Below, piece by piece: positions 1 through 11,945 of a stretch of DNA of 64,000 nt; position 1 is the stretch's first letter; the number at the start of each line of letters is the position of its first letter. The notes beneath the pieces are model-generated. The model was not told where the DNA came from and searched no databases. It worked only from the letters and a program-made list of their open reading frames with translations. Origin of the DNA: Colius striatus (taxonomy: Eukaryota > Chordata > Aves > Coliiformes > Coliidae); assembly GCF_028858725.1 (NCBI RefSeq), contig NC_084767.1:20661895-20725894 (forward strand). The letters are read 5' to 3'. Made by a program: the position numbers and the translations under genes.

Positions 1-1214
1 GCATGAAAACTGATAATATCTTAGGGTTATACAGATTAACCTGCTGTACTGGGTGACATTGGAAGAGCGGGCACTTGTTCACCATGTCATGGCACAGCTA
101 CCCGGATGACACAAATATGGTAGCAAAAGCAATGGTCAGTATGTGTGTGTTTGAATTGTGTCCATCATACAAATGGGTTCTGTAGATAGTTACTTTAAAA
201 GGATATATTTATTTACATCTTCAAATGTAGGGCTGATGCTCAATGAAATCCAATGTAAGTGGCCTTTAACAAGTCAAGTGTCCCGCCAATACAGGGAATT
301 TCATCTATTGACAGCTGGAGAAAATCCAGACTTCTGAATTATCTGAATAAAACTTCTTTATTATACTGTTATCAAACTGTAGTTTTTAACTCATTTAAAA
401 ATCAGTGATGATTACAGATTGTTGTATAATTTTACATGGGGAAATTTGATGTAATAAGAACTTCTTTTCTGCCACTTGTATTCTCTATTGAGCAGTTAAT
501 GTAACTCCTGCTTTTGCTTGTTGTGTAGGCTGCCAGGATGTCATTAAGGTTACAGCTTGGAAACGTTGTGACCCTAGAGAAGACAGGAGCTGGCCTATCA
601 GAAATAAGAAAGGTTTTCCAGAAATTTGTATCTGGTCTGTAACAGTTTTCTTTGGACAAGCAATATGTTTAAAATTCTGCAAGTTGTGTGAATTCAGGAT
701 TTTGTACACATTAAGCGACGTGAAATGTAACCACCTTTCTTTAGCCACCTTTGTAGTTAAAGAAAACCCACATGTTCAGGCCTGTTTCATAGCTGTTGAA
801 AAGCACTATTTATTCAAGAGGATGGTTTAAAGTACATCTTTACCAGGTTTAGCAGCCTAGTGCAGGTCACCATTTTTATTGTCAGTATAAGACAAACCAA
901 TGATGCGTCATTTGCCAACCAGTAAGTACTGTGGAGAGGGTAATTGAGAAGGTACTTGGCTTACTTGGTAAGTTGAATTCATGTAAAATGGGAAGATATT
1001 CTTGAAAACAGTGACACTGAAAAGGACTTTGGAGGTATGCACACAAGTGAAAGTGACTTTCTTCCCTGCAGGTGTAGCAAAACCAGGTAACATCATTTCT
1101 GGTACATTTAACCACAAGTAAAGTCCATGGAAGCAATTTTACTTCTGTCAAAAATCAGGAAGTAGTCTCAAAGCCTGGGACACAATTCCTATTCTGACAA
1201 CTTTAACCTGTTCC
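1..1214. other. Intergenic, no gene seen
   Basis: AT-rich single-copy-looking DNA. The open frames here are short, lack convincing splice context and resemble no family I know. No RNA gene or clear repeat was recognised. Confidence 0.5.
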
Positions 1215-1330
1215 ATGTTCCTTTTGCATAGAATTTTAATAATTTACATTGGAGGAGGGTTTTGGTGATGAGATCTAACCCACTGCAGAAAGTAGAGCCA
1301 CCTGAAAAGCAAGATCGGACTTGGCATTTA
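1215..1330 (-). mobile_element. CR1: Degenerate CR1 3'-end fragment
   Basis: The phrase around CATAGAATTTTAATAATT, then GATCTAACCCACTGCAGAAAG and a run ending in GAGCCACCTGAA, resembles a heavily mutated reverse-complement CR1 tail. The match is weak, and an ancient copy is the simplest reading. Confidence 0.35.
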
Positions 1331-1404
1331 TCTGTCTGCCTTCTTCATTAAACATAGTGTGATACACTTCCCGCCCCACTCCATCCCTGTCCCACCCCAC
1401 ACTC

Positions 1405-1985
1405 CTAACATCAAGAAGAGTGTGGCCAGCAGTTTGAGGGAAGTTCTTCTCCCCCTCTACCCTGGTGAGGCCTCATCTGGAGTCCTGTGTCCAGTTCTGG
1501 GCTCCCCAGCTCAAGAGGGACAGAGAACTTCTGGAGAGAGTCCAGCACAGAGCCACCAAGATGATCAGGGGACTGGAACATCTTCTTTATGAGGAAAAGC
1601 TGTGGGATCTGGGGCTGTTTAGTCTAGAAAAGAGGAGACTGAAGGAGGATCTCATTAATATTAATAAGTATACAAATGATGGATGTCAGGAGCTTGGGGC
1701 ATCATTTTTTTTATGTTGTATCTAGTGATAGGACAAGGGGTAAGGTAAAGAAGCTGTAACACCAAAAGTTCAATCTAAACATAAGAAAATCTATTTCACT
1801 GTATGGGTGAGGGTGCCCTGGCACAGGCTGCCCAGGGAGGGTGTGGAGTCTCCTTCTCTGGAGGTCTTCAAAACCCACCCGGTCGCGGTCCTGTGTGACC
1901 TGATCTAGGTGGACTTGTTTAAGCAGAGGGATTGGACTAGATGATCTTTAGAGGTCCCTTCCAACCCCTACCATTCTATGAATCT
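1405..1985 (+). mobile_element. CR1: CR1 LINE, 5'-truncated 3' end
   Basis: Starts inside the reverse-transcriptase C-terminal region (reads like [17 protein letters not shown]). It passes through the conserved [36 protein letters not shown] segment, here split over two frames, and ends in the CR1 tail with CCCTTCCAACCCCTACCATTCTATGAA. It is frameshifted and 5'-truncated, the usual state of a dead avian CR1 copy. The open frames at 1359-1592 and 1465-1725 are pieces of this element and not host genes. Confidence 0.9.
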
Positions 1986-3609
1986 GATTTCAATAATGTC
2001 CTTGCAATTCTTGCTGCACCAACTTTTTCTTCAGAACGGATGCTAAAATGGGGACAGAGGCTGGGGCTAGCATACAGAAATGTTTAAACAACTCAAAGGT
2101 TTACATAATGCTATTAGACCATGGGACTAGAGGAGCCCCAAAAATGGGGATGGGGACTCTGTAAGGTGTGGAGAGCAATAGGATGTAGGATATGGATATT
2201 TGATGTATGTGGAAAAGAGCTGCCATCATCTGTCATTCTTCCTTGGGGTACTGTGGGGTTTTCAGTAAGGTCAATGTGCAGTAGGGAGTGTGCTGAAACA
2301 GGTACCTACTGTGTATATGTTGTTAGTGTAGGATTTTCTGCACTCTGAGAAACAATTCTTTCAGAACCAGCTAGCAGAGACTGGGCTAGAGGGATCTTTG
2401 ATTTGCCAGAATTGCCAAATTCACTGCTTTGGTGAAGTTCAAGTGTTTGGCTTTTCTGAGAGGAACTCTTTTCATACTCGTTCTCAACTGGATGTTACAG
2501 CAGCAAAAGTGTCAATCTGACACCTGTCCCAGTAGTTCTGGAAGTGATTACTGGCAGAGCCATTAACAATTGTTTCAGGTTGTGTAAGTCTTAGAAATCC
2601 AAGACATATCTGGATGAATGAAGTGGAAACACTGTAAACAAACATGAAAAGAATGCAAACCCGCAGGAAGAAGAACAATGGTTTAGTATAAAGTGAACGT
2701 CTGACAAGTAATAAGAAATTAATAGTGTTATGAAAAAAGAACAAAGCTTCCTAGTAAGGTGTGTAAGTGTGGACAGTGATCTTGTTGGGGCAAAATGAGA
2801 GTACATGTTGTGAAATGACACTTGAAATGCACTGAAAAATGGGATGTTAGAGTTTGCAATCTTTGGACAGAATGAAAGGGATGTTTTTTAATATTTTTTT
2901 TCCATCTTCAGTTTGTGGTGAGTATTTTTGCTACCCCCTCTTATTTCTTCACGGATCTACCAATTGCTAATCTTGCAAGTCATACATGCTGTATAACAAA
3001 CAACAAGGAGCCATCTAGTAATTATGGGGAACTGACTGCAGCGTATCTCATGTGACAAAGTTGCATTTTAATCCATAGTTATAGTGCTAAGCAGTACAAT
3101 CTAAAATGTCTGGTGTCCAGAGAGTGTGTTAATGTGAGTAATGGAGCATAGAAACTGATCTTTTTTCCTGGCTGTTTGATGCAGTACTATCTACCTTTTG
3201 CCCTGAGGTGACAAACAGTGATAGAAAAGTGACTGCAAGGAAAGTTTGTAAGTACCCTGACTGAAAACAGACATGTCTTGATTACAAACATGATTGAATA
3301 ATATTCACTGCAATAGTTGTTTACTTTTGTTCATCAGAATTTAAATGACAAGTGCAGTGCAGATAGTCCTGGTAAGCATGTAGTCCTTGTTCACAAAATT
3401 ACAGCATGCATAGCAAGGCAGCAGGCTTTCACACCTCACTTGTACATATGGATTTTGTCTTACAAGGATTACGTTTGGTTCCACTTGGGGCTGTGATAGC
3501 CAATGAGTTTAATGTGACTGCAATAAAATCTGCTCTTCCCCCATAAGACACTTTCATTGGTGGGAGACTAAACAGCTAGATTTCATGTTGCAAAAGATGA
3601 GTTGTGGGT
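1986..3609. other. Intergenic, no gene seen
   Basis: No recognisable exon, RNA gene or well-preserved repeat. The two overlapping minus-strand open frames at 2484-2821 have no family resemblance and probably arise by chance in AT-rich DNA. Confidence 0.5.
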
Positions 3610-4903
3610 TGTCATGGTTTGTCCCTGCTAGCAAAGAAGCACTGTGACAATCTCTCGCTCGATGCCCCCCATTCACCCCCACTCTCATTAGGATGGCAGA
3701 GGCCCAGAGGAAAGAGATAGGCAAGGTTGTTGTGGATTAAGACAAGGGCAGGGAGGGCTCGATGCCAATTACAGTTCTGGGCAAAACAGACTCCAGTACT
3801 CGACTTAGAAAGTAGGAAAGTTTATTCTACTGCCTACAAGAAACAGAATGGAATAAAAGCAAAAAGGGAGTAGGATGATGAGAAAATTACAACCAGCACT
3901 TTAAGATCTCCCTCCCCCATCCCTCCTTTCTTCCTGGGCCAAGCTCACTGCTCCCGATATCTCTACCTCCTCCTCCCTCAATGGCTCAGGGGGGCAGGGA
4001 ATGGGGGATGTGGCCAGTCTCTCACATATGGGCTCTGCAACTGCTCTGTGCTCAGATGAAGACGACTCCTGGCATTCTTCCCCGATCCAATACAGGGTTC
4101 CACCCTCGGGATACAATCCTTAAGGAACTTCTCTGGTGTGGGTTCCTCCCAGTAGCTGCAGCTTCTGCCAATACAGCGCCCTTCACATGGAACACAGTCC
4201 TTAGTGAATATCTCTGGTGTGAGTTCTTTGCCACGGTTGCAGTTTCTGCAGTTACAGGGTCCTTCCCTTGGGACATGGCCTCTTCTGGGCATAAGTTTAA
4301 TAAACTTCTTTGGCATGGGTTCTTCCCCACAGTTACAGCTTCTGTGAATATTGGGTCCCTTGCATGGGACACAGCCTCCTCCAGCCACAGTCACTGCCCC
4401 TGGCATGGGGTCCTCAGCAAAATGAGTCTCTGCCCCAGAATCAGGGTTTCTATCAAAATGAGTCACTGCCCCTGATATGATGTTATTATCAAGATAAGTC
4501 TCTGCTGCTGATGCGGGGTCTTTAGCAAAATGCAAACAAATCTCAGCTTCACCAGTTCTCTCCGTAGAATGCAGGGGAGTCTCTGCTCCAGCACACCTCC
4601 TCCTCTCTTTCCTCATTGACCTTGGAGTCTGCATGTTTGTTTCTCTCACTCTTCCCACTCCTTGCACCACCGCCAGCTGAAAAAGAAGAAGGGACAGAAG
4701 AAGGAAAAAACAGGAAGAGGAAGGAGGAAGAAGCCTCCTCTTCTGGCTTCTTCTTAAAAAGTGATCATGGAGGTGTCTAATTGGCTCAGCTCCAGAAGTG
4801 GGTCTGGCTTAGAGCTGGGGAGAATTTTGAGCAACTTCTTACAGGACCATCTTTGCAGCCCCTTCCCCCTTACCAGAAAAGGCTGCCATGTCAAACCATG
4901 ACA
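3610..4903 (+). mobile_element. Complete solo LTR, ERVL-like endogenous retrovirus
   Basis: Bounded by perfect terminal inverted repeats, TGTCATGGTTTG at 3610 and CAAACCATGACA ending at 4903. A 4-bp direct repeat, GGGT, lies on both sides (3606-3609 and 4904-4907) and fits a target-site duplication. The interior has the layout I associate with passerine ERVL LTRs: a purine-rich 5' part, a central irregular minisatellite, then a pyrimidine-rich 3' part. No gag, pol or env sequence is attached, so this is a solo LTR. The long open frames on both strands between 3978 and 4670 come from the minisatellite and are not genes. Two related fragments lie at 38567 and 46400. Confidence 0.8.
4070..4530 (+). 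repeat. Irregular minisatellite inside the LTR
   Basis: Variants of a phrase with GGTTCCTCCC, then GTTGCAGCTTCTGC, then a CATGGGACACAG-like stretch recur at about 4141, 4219 and 4318, with shorter CAGCAAAATGAGTCTCTGCCCC-type units to about 4530. Spacing varies from about 35 to 100 bp. Confidence 0.65.
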
Positions 4904-5698
4904 GGGTGCATATTCTTTTGTGCTTATGTGCTTTGCAAGGGCAGAATGAGTAGTTGAGAGGCAGTACTTTCTTAAACCGTCATTGGGGGAAAAAATCTTG
5001 AAATGAAATCGTAAAAAGATCTGAACACCTTTAGTTTCCTTTGGCATGATGCTCAGATTCCAGGTTCCTGATCTCTCTTCACCCACTCCAAGCTGCTTTA
5101 TCCTAATGCTTCTCTCATGTGGGTGGTAGCAATTACGCAGTCGTACAGTCAGCTGGATTAGGAAACAAATCTGTATTGAGATAAATTTTGGATGAAAGAG
5201 TGCTTCAGTTTTCAGATGAATTGCCTTGTCCAGCTTGTGTGGAGACCATAGAACTGCTCACTTGGATGACACAAAGGCTACAAGAGTGTATGTGAAGGAT
5301 GGGGCTGTCCTTTGCAGCAGCAGTTTGGGCTTAGTTTGCATTCAGGTGGTAATGAATCCAATCTGCTAGTGAGAAGGCAGTGCTAGTTCTGAAGAGAGTT
5401 TTGCAGTGTGGACATCTCAGTGCTTGGGGCTTATGAAATAAAGATGGCAGTCAGGCTGAAATAGCTCCCTGTTGGAGTTGACCCAGTGGTTTCATATGAA
5501 AAGCTGTATTTTTCATCCTACTGTTATTATTTGTAAAGATCTGTATAAGAACTGCAGAAATGTATGTGTTCTTTATCCTGATAACATAAGGGTTATTTTC
5601 ATTTTATTTGAAAGCACTGGTGCTACAATGATGGATACCTGTAGATATTTTGAGCGTCTGGTCCAAATATCAGAGAGGCCTGGTTTTGTTAAGGTTAC
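4904..5698. other. Intergenic, no gene seen
   Basis: No exon or repeat recognised between the solo LTR and the first copy of the segmental duplication. The open frame at 5472-5849 runs into the duplication and has no family resemblance. Confidence 0.45.
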
Positions 5699-7032
5699 TC
5701 TTTTTATGTCTATTATGTTTAAGGTAGTCTCTCGACTAATAAGAATTTCTCAGTGTTTGAGATCCAGGCCTTTGCATGTACAAATTTGTCCTTTTGATCC
5801 ATCATCACCTTCAGGCAACCGTAAAGTATTCCTGCTCCAAAGGAAGTAGTGAATCTTCTTGTGTAGAATGTAGTGTAGCATAATGAAAAAAGTGTCTTAA
5901 AAGAATGTAACAGAGTACTGATGGTTATTTCTGTCATTGCTGCTAACAAAGGGTGATGCTGGAACAGCAATGTTGGACCAGGTAGTGCCATCTATGAGTT
6001 AACAGTACATTGTCTTTTTGGAAGTGACCCAGAAGCTACTGTTAGAGAGTTTTAACTATTGTATTCTTTGTTTGCAGTATGTGCAGAGTTGATTTGGGGA
6101 ACATTCTGAAGCTAACGTGTTACGGTGTGGTCTGGAAAACTTCTTTAACTTTCAACAGTAATAAGTTAATTGAGATCTGAAATCATTTCTGCTCTGATCC
6201 ACAGCAGGTAGCAGTTCTTTCTATACTCTTCATTGCCTGCTTTCCTGCTTCAAAACTGAATTCCGGGAAATCTGCCTATGCCTCAAGTAATACAGTATTA
6301 TGACATCAGAGGAGGCTTTTGTGTGTTGTCAGTAATGTCTTTTTTTCCTCCTTCTTGCTCAGATCTGAATTGCTTTCTTGGGAGGTTATTGAGATGAAAT
6401 GATATCAAATGCCTCTGAGGACCCTGAAGTCATGCAGCAGAAGTGTTTATTGTGCCTGAATTTCTTCATTTTATTTCAGAAATCCATTGACTCATGCCAT
6501 GTATTTTTCTGTTCTGAAGAGCATTTCTTTCTTTGCAGCTTCTGATGAGCTTGCATGTAGCATGAACTATGTGTGCATAATTAGCGCAAGTGCTCAGAGG
6601 AAACAGCATGCCCTGTTTGCATATTGCCCACTGAGACCTCTAGGTATCACAGTAGAACTGAGAAGAACCAGGCAGATTCTTGCTTCTGTTATTCCAGCCT
6701 TCAGATTGTTGCTGAGCTGCAGTTCCTGATTGAATGGAAAATAGACTTGCTCCCTTTTCAAGAGACCAAGACAGTTGTTTTAAAGTCTCCAAAACTTATG
6801 GTTAGGCTGAATTGTAGTAACTAGATTATTTCATTTCATTTGGTGTGTTGCTATGCATCCTAGAAGTCATTAAGGAGAAAAGATGTTGTAGACAATATGC
6901 TGAGTGGTGGTCTTTGTCTTCCAGGTGAGCAATAGGAATCTGCGACTGATAAGCAGGCTGATCAGTATTGACATACTGCAGCTTGTGCTTCCTGACACTG
7001 CTACCTGACACAGGTCTGTGCTGTATGATGAA
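5699..7032 (+). repeat. Segmental duplication, copy 1
   Basis: Almost identical, in the same orientation, to 12376-13722, with roughly one to three differences per 100 bases by eye and a few small indels. One is an extra 7 bases near the left edge of copy 2. Another is a 4-base TTCT difference at the CTTTCTTTGCAG/CTTTGCAG site near 6530. The copies end together after CTGTATGATGAA. The segment contains splice-like signals (TTTATTTCAG at about 6471-6480 and CTTTGCAG at 6532-6539) and a short open frame after them, but no recognisable protein. The two copies bracket the satellite block. Confidence 0.9.
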
Positions 7033-7059
7033 AACTACACTTTTTCTGCACTTTTCCTG

Positions 7060-7255
7060 CCATATTCCTTCCCCTTTTATTAATGCCTTTTCTTTAAATG
7101 CCTGTTTTTAATGCCCTTTTTAAATGCCTTTTTTAAATGCCTTTTTTAAAAATACCCTTTTAATGCTTTTTTAAATGCCTTTTTAAAATAATGCTTTTTT
7201 CAATAATGCTTTTTTTTAAATAATGCCTTTTTTTAATGGCTTTTTTAGTGCCACT
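7060..7255 (+). repeat. T-rich short tandem repeat
   Basis: Variable 12-18 bp units of the form AATGCCTTTTTTAA are repeated more than ten times. A related T-rich stretch recurs at 11044-11140, at the other end of the main satellite block. Confidence 0.85.
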
Positions 7256-9650
7256 AAAGCTAACTATAGAATTGATATTTTATAATTTGAATATTCTACT
7301 GAATCTGCTGTGTGCACATATCTGAAAGGTAAAGAATTTCTGTCTGATAGATTACTCTGCTGAATTTATTGAGTGAACACACCTGAAACTTAATAAATTC
7401 CTGTCTGATAGATACCCTGCTGAATTTATTGTGTGGACACACTGTAACTTACAGAATTTCTCTCTGATACTCCGCTGAATCTTCTGTGTGGACGCATCTG
7501 ATACTTCAAGAATTTCTTTCTGGTAATTGGAGTAGACTTCTGTATTTATTGTGTGCACATCTCAAACATTGAATTTTCTCTGATAGAGTACTGTGCTGAA
7601 TATGTTGTGTGTACTTCTCTAAACCTTACAGAATTTCAGTCTTGGAGTACACCGTTGAATCTGCTGTGTGCACACATCCGAAACTTACTGAATTTCTGTT
7701 TTCTAGAATACTCTGCTGAATTTATTGTGTGCACACATCTGAAACTTTCTGAATTTCTCTCTGATAGAGTACTCTGCGAAGTCTACTGTGTGCACTTATC
7801 TGAAACTTACAGAATTTCTCTTGTAATTAGAGTATCCTACTAAATCTACTGTGTGCACACATCTAAAACTTAGAGAATTTCTGTCTCATCAATTACTCTG
7901 TTGAAATTGTTGTGCAAACACAGCTGAAACTTTCAGTAATTTCTCTCTATTAGAGTACTCTGCTGAATCTGTTGTTTGCTCTTATCTAAGCCTTAAAGAA
8001 TTTCAGTCTGCCAATAAGAGTATTCCTCTGAATCTGCGGTGTGTACATGTCTCAAAATTTAAGAACTTCTGTCTGATAGAATACTCTGCTGAATTTATTG
8101 TGTAGACACATCTTAAAAATACAGAATTTATGTCTTGTAATTAGAGTTTTCTACTAAATCTGCTGTGCGCACACATATGAAAGATAAAGAATTTCTGTCT
8201 GAAAGAGTCCTCTGCTGAATTTATTGTGTGGACACACTGTAACGTACAGAATTTCTCTCTGATAGAGTACTCTACTAAATGTGTTGTGTGCACTTTTCTA
8301 AACCTTACAAAATTTCTTTCTTGTAATTAGAGTATTCTGCTGAATCTGCTGTGTGTACACATCTGAAAGATAAAGAATTTCTGTCTGATAAATACTCTGC
8401 TGAATTTATTCTGTGGATGCATTGTAACTTACAGAATTTCTCTCTGATAGAATACTCTCCTGACTTTTTTCTGTGCACACATCTGAAAATTAGAGCATTT
8501 CTGTCTCATGGAGTACTCTGCTTAATTTACTGTGTGAACACAGGATAAACTTACAGAATATCTCTCTGATAGAGTACTCTGCTGAATCTACTGTGTGCAC
8601 TTATCTGAAACTTACTTAATTTCTGACTTGTAATTAAAGTATTCTGCTGAATCTGCTGTGTGCACACACCTGAAACTTACAAAATTTCTCTCTGATAGAG
8701 TCCTCTGCTGAACGTGTTGTGTGCACTTGTCTAAACCTTACAGATTTTCTGTCTTGTAAGTAGAGTATTCTACTAAATGTGCTGTGTGCACACATCTAAA
8801 ACTTAGAGAATTTCAGTCTCTTTGATTGCTCTGCTGAAATAATTGTGCACACTCCGCTGAAACTTCGGGTAATTTCTCTCTGATAGAGTACTCTGCTGAA
8901 TCTGCTGTGTGCACTTACGTGAAACTTACAGAATTTCTTTCTTGTACTTATTTTCCTGAATGTGCTGTGTGCACAGACCTGAAACATGAGAATTTCCGTC
9001 TCATAGACTACTCTGCTGAATTTCTTGTGTGCACACATATGAAAATTATAGAATTGGTCTGAATGAGTACTCCTTTCAATATATGGTGTGCATAGAGTTA
9101 AACATACAGCATTTCTGTCTGAAAAATGGAGTATTCTGCTGAATATATTGTGTGCAGAAGCTGCAATTTAAAGATTTTCTGCCACAAAATTGAAGCACTC
9201 CATTGACTATATTTTGAGCACACATCTGAAAACACATTAGAACTTATGTCCAATAGAATATTCCTCTTAATACATTTTGTGCACAGAGTTAAACATACAG
9301 AATATCTGTCGGATATTGGAGTAGGCTCCTGAATTTATGGTGTGCAGATAACTGATAATAAAGGTTTTCTGGCTGAAAATTGGAGCACTCTGTAGAATTT
9401 ATTGTGAGCACACATTTGAAACATAGAATTTCTGTCTGGTAGAGTACTCCTTGTAATACATTGTGTGCACAGTGTTAAAGATACAACATTTCAGTCGGAT
9501 AATTTGAGTAGCCTGCTGAATTTATTGTGTGCAGATATCTAAATCTTAAAGGATTTGTCTTGATAATTGGAGGACTGTTGAATTTAGTGTGTGCACACAG
9601 TTAAACATACAGAATTTTCGTCTGAGAATTGGAGAACTCTGCTGAATTGT
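7256..9650 (+). repeat. ~61-63 bp satellite array, forward block
   Basis: Each unit runs roughly GTACTCTGCTGAATTTATT, then the palindrome GTGTGCACAC, then ATCTGAAACTTACAGAATTTC, then TCTGATAGA. Successive palindromes at 7727, 7788, 7851 and 7910 give a period of about 59-63 bp, so nearly 40 units fit. Units are strongly diverged, and the right third (from about 9040) is the most degenerate. The small open frames inside (for example 7553-7843 and 8351-8548) are periodic translations of the repeat; the period is not a multiple of three, so coding is unlikely. Confidence 0.9.
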
Positions 9651-10943
9651 GTGGACACAATATATGAAAAGGATTACTCTATCAGACAGAAGTTCTAAAT
9701 GTTTCAGGTGTGGGCTCAATAAAAATTTAACAGAGTATGCCGATTATCAGAGAGAGCACCTTTATGTTTTAGATACCTGCACACCATCAGTTCAGCGAAC
9801 TACTCCAAATATCAGACAGAAATTCTGTATGTTTAACTGTGCACACAATAAATTAAACAGAGATGTCCAACTAGCAAACAAATCCTTTCCATTTCAGATA
9901 TGTACCTGCAAGAAATTCTGAAGAGTGCTTCCATTCTCAGACAAAAATTCTATACGTTTAACTGTGTGCACACAATAAATTCAGCAGAGTTCTCAGAGAT
10001 AGAATTTCTCTAAGTTTCAAATGTGTGCTCACAATAAATTCAACAGAATACTCCAAAGGTCAAACAGTTTCAGATATGTGCAAACAAAAAATTCAGAAGA
10101 GTGCACCAATTCTCAGACAAATTTTGTATGTTTAAACGTTTGCACACAATACATTAAAAAGAGTACTCTATCAGACAGAAGTTCTGTAAGTTTCAGATGT
10201 CTGCTCAAAATCTCTTCAATAGAATGCTCCAATTATCAGACCGAAAAGCTTCAAGTTTCAAATAAGTGCACATAGTAAGTTCAACAGAGTCCTCCAATTA
10301 TCAGACAAATCCTTTACCTTTCAGAAATCTGCCTGCCATCAATTCAGCAGGCTATTCCAATTTTCAGACAGAAAAGCTGTATGTGTAACTCTATGCACAC
10401 AATACATTAAAGGGAATACTCCATCAGACAGAAATTTCTTAAGATTTAGATATCTGCACACCATAAATTCAAGAGACGACTCCAAATATCTGACAGAATT
10501 GATGGATGTTTAATACTCTGCCCAATATATATTAAAATAAGTACTCTATCGAACAGAAATTATGTAACTTTAAAATGTGTGTTTACAAATTCAAAGGAAT
10601 GCTCCAATTTTCAGACAGAAAATCTTTAATTTTCAGATCTCTGCACACTGTAAATTTAGCACCCTACTCCAAGTATCGGACAGATATTCTGTATGTTTTA
10701 TTGTGTGCACACAATATATTAAAAGAAATACTCTATCAGACAGAAGTTCTGTCAGACAGACATTGTGTCATTTTCAAAGGCATGTTCACAGTAAATTCAA
10801 CAGAGTGCTCCAATCTTCAGACAGAACACCTTTGAGATAGCTGCACACCATAAGTTCAGCAGACTACTCCAATTATCAGAGAGATGTTTTGTACCTTTAA
10901 CTCTATGCACACGATATATATTAAAAGGAGTACTCTCTCAGAC
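9651..10943 (-). repeat. ~61-63 bp satellite array, inverted block
   Basis: The same satellite in reverse orientation: units read ACTCTATCAGACAGAA, then TTCTGTATGTTTAACTG, then TGTGCACACAATA, then AATTCAACAGAGTACTCC. About 20 units. The switch of strand falls between about 9640 and 9665. With the forward block it makes a large imperfect inverted repeat. Confidence 0.88.
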
Positions 10944-11043
10944 AGAATCATAGAACGGTAGGGGTTGGAAGGGACCTTTAGAGATCATCTAGTCCCACCC
11001 CCCTGCAGAAGCAGGGTCACCTAGATCAGGTCACATAGGAACA
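10944..11043 (-). mobile_element. CR1: CR1 3'-end fragment, about 100 bp
   Basis: Reads AGAATCATAGAACGGTAGG, then GTTGGAAGGGACCTTTAGAG, then GATCATCTAGTCC, the reverse complement of a CR1 tail. It ends at the GATCAGGTCACATAGGA segment and sits exactly at the right edge of the inverted satellite block. Confidence 0.85.
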
Positions 11044-11215
11044 TGCTTTTTTAAACACTGCTTTTTTAAATAATCCTTTTTTTAATAATGCCCTTTTTCA
11101 AGTGGCTTTTTTAGTGGCTTTTTAAGCGACTTTTTTTAGTGTGATTCTATGGTTCTGTGATTCTGTGGTTCTACGGTTCTGTGAGTCTATGGTGCTATGA
11201 TGCTGTGGTTACAGG
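11044..11215 (+). repeat. T-rich tandem repeat followed by 8-mer repeat
   Basis: 11044-11140 holds T-rich units such as GCTTTTTTAAATAATCC, like those at 7060. 11140-11212 is a run of variants of TTCTGTGG/ATTCTATG, as in an expanded CR1 tail. Confidence 0.7.
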
Positions 11216-11324
11216 GCTCGGTGCTGCCGCCCTGTGTCCGAAATAAAGAGCTGCAGCCGGGCTGCTCTGTTCTGCCACCATGTGGTGAAGTGTGAGTACT
11301 GCAGGGCTCAATTGACACTGCAGC

Positions 11325-11645
11325 GTGTGCGCGGCGCTCGACTATGATTGGCTGATGGCGGGGCATTCCCGCAATATTCTGATGGGCTGCTGGCTCCCAC
11401 CAGACTATTTAGGAAAGGTTGAGCCGCTGGCCAATGAAAATGCGGCGTCGGGTGTTACTCGGCAACGTCCGCGCCAGCAGCCAATCAAAAAATTGCAATC
11501 ATGCCGTGCTGCCATTGAAGCCGCTGGCCAATGAGACCTTAGAGTCGGGCGTAGCTAGGTAACGACCAAGCCAGCAGCCAATCAGAGAATTGCAGAGTGG
11601 CTGTGCCATCATTTTGGGTCACCGGCCAATGAGAATTGAGAGTAA
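11325..11645 (+). promoter_or_regulatory. Promoter-like module with repeated CCAAT and X-box-like motifs
   Basis: CCAAT occurs on the plus strand at 11431, 11481, 11528, 11578 and 11636, and as ATTGG at 11347. Two tandem ~97-bp units (from 11423 and 11520) each hold CCAAT, an X-box-like element (11454-11466, GTTACTCGGCAAC; 11551-11563, GTAGCTAGGTAAC), exactly 14 bases, then a second CCAAT. RFX proteins bind X-boxes and NF-Y binds CCAAT; fixed spacing between the two is typical of MHC class II and some ciliary promoters. That the module is active is inference. No gene was recognised downstream: the satellite resumes at about 11950. An AATAAA lies upstream at about 11242. Confidence 0.5.
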
Positions 11646-11945
11646 AATCCCTGAATATATTGCTTTCATCTTCCCAGCCCGGCCAGTGACAAAGTAAAAC
11701 GTTTGTACAGAAAGTCAAGCAGTGAGTACACTGAGAGAAGTTAAAACTTCTGCAAGTTAAACAAACTTCCGTTAAGTACACTGACCGCAAGTTAAAAGTT
11801 CAGTGCTCACCCTTCCCCTGGCCAGGTGTGGGGGATAAGTGCCAGGTGTGACGAGGGGTATTTGACCCACGGCTGCTACGGAGGGAGCTCATTTTGCTGC
11901 CGGGACTCTTCTGGTTGTGTGCTCTGATGGTCGGTTTGGAGGCTT
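11646..11945. other. Unassigned sequence between the CCAAT module and the satellite
   Basis: Contains short internal repeats (GTTAAA-type phrases at about 11738-11800 and GCCAGGTGTG twice at about 11823-11850). No gene was recognised. Confidence 0.4.

Noticed and set aside
3978-4670. 230-codon minus-strand frame with Cys-rich repeats
   Set aside because: Lies wholly inside the solo LTR minisatellite; the Cys pattern follows the repeat unit.
6487-7011. Short frames conserved between the two duplicated segments
   Set aside because: Their similarity is explained by the recency of the duplication. No known family and no sign of coding constraint could be seen.
7352-10840. Many 65-100 codon frames reading CTHLK/SDR-type peptides
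   Set aside because: Periodic translation of a satellite whose period is not divisible by three; frames break every few units.
7256-10943. CRISPR-like array
   Set aside because: Units are diverged along their whole length with no constant repeat and unique spacer pattern, and the genome is vertebrate.
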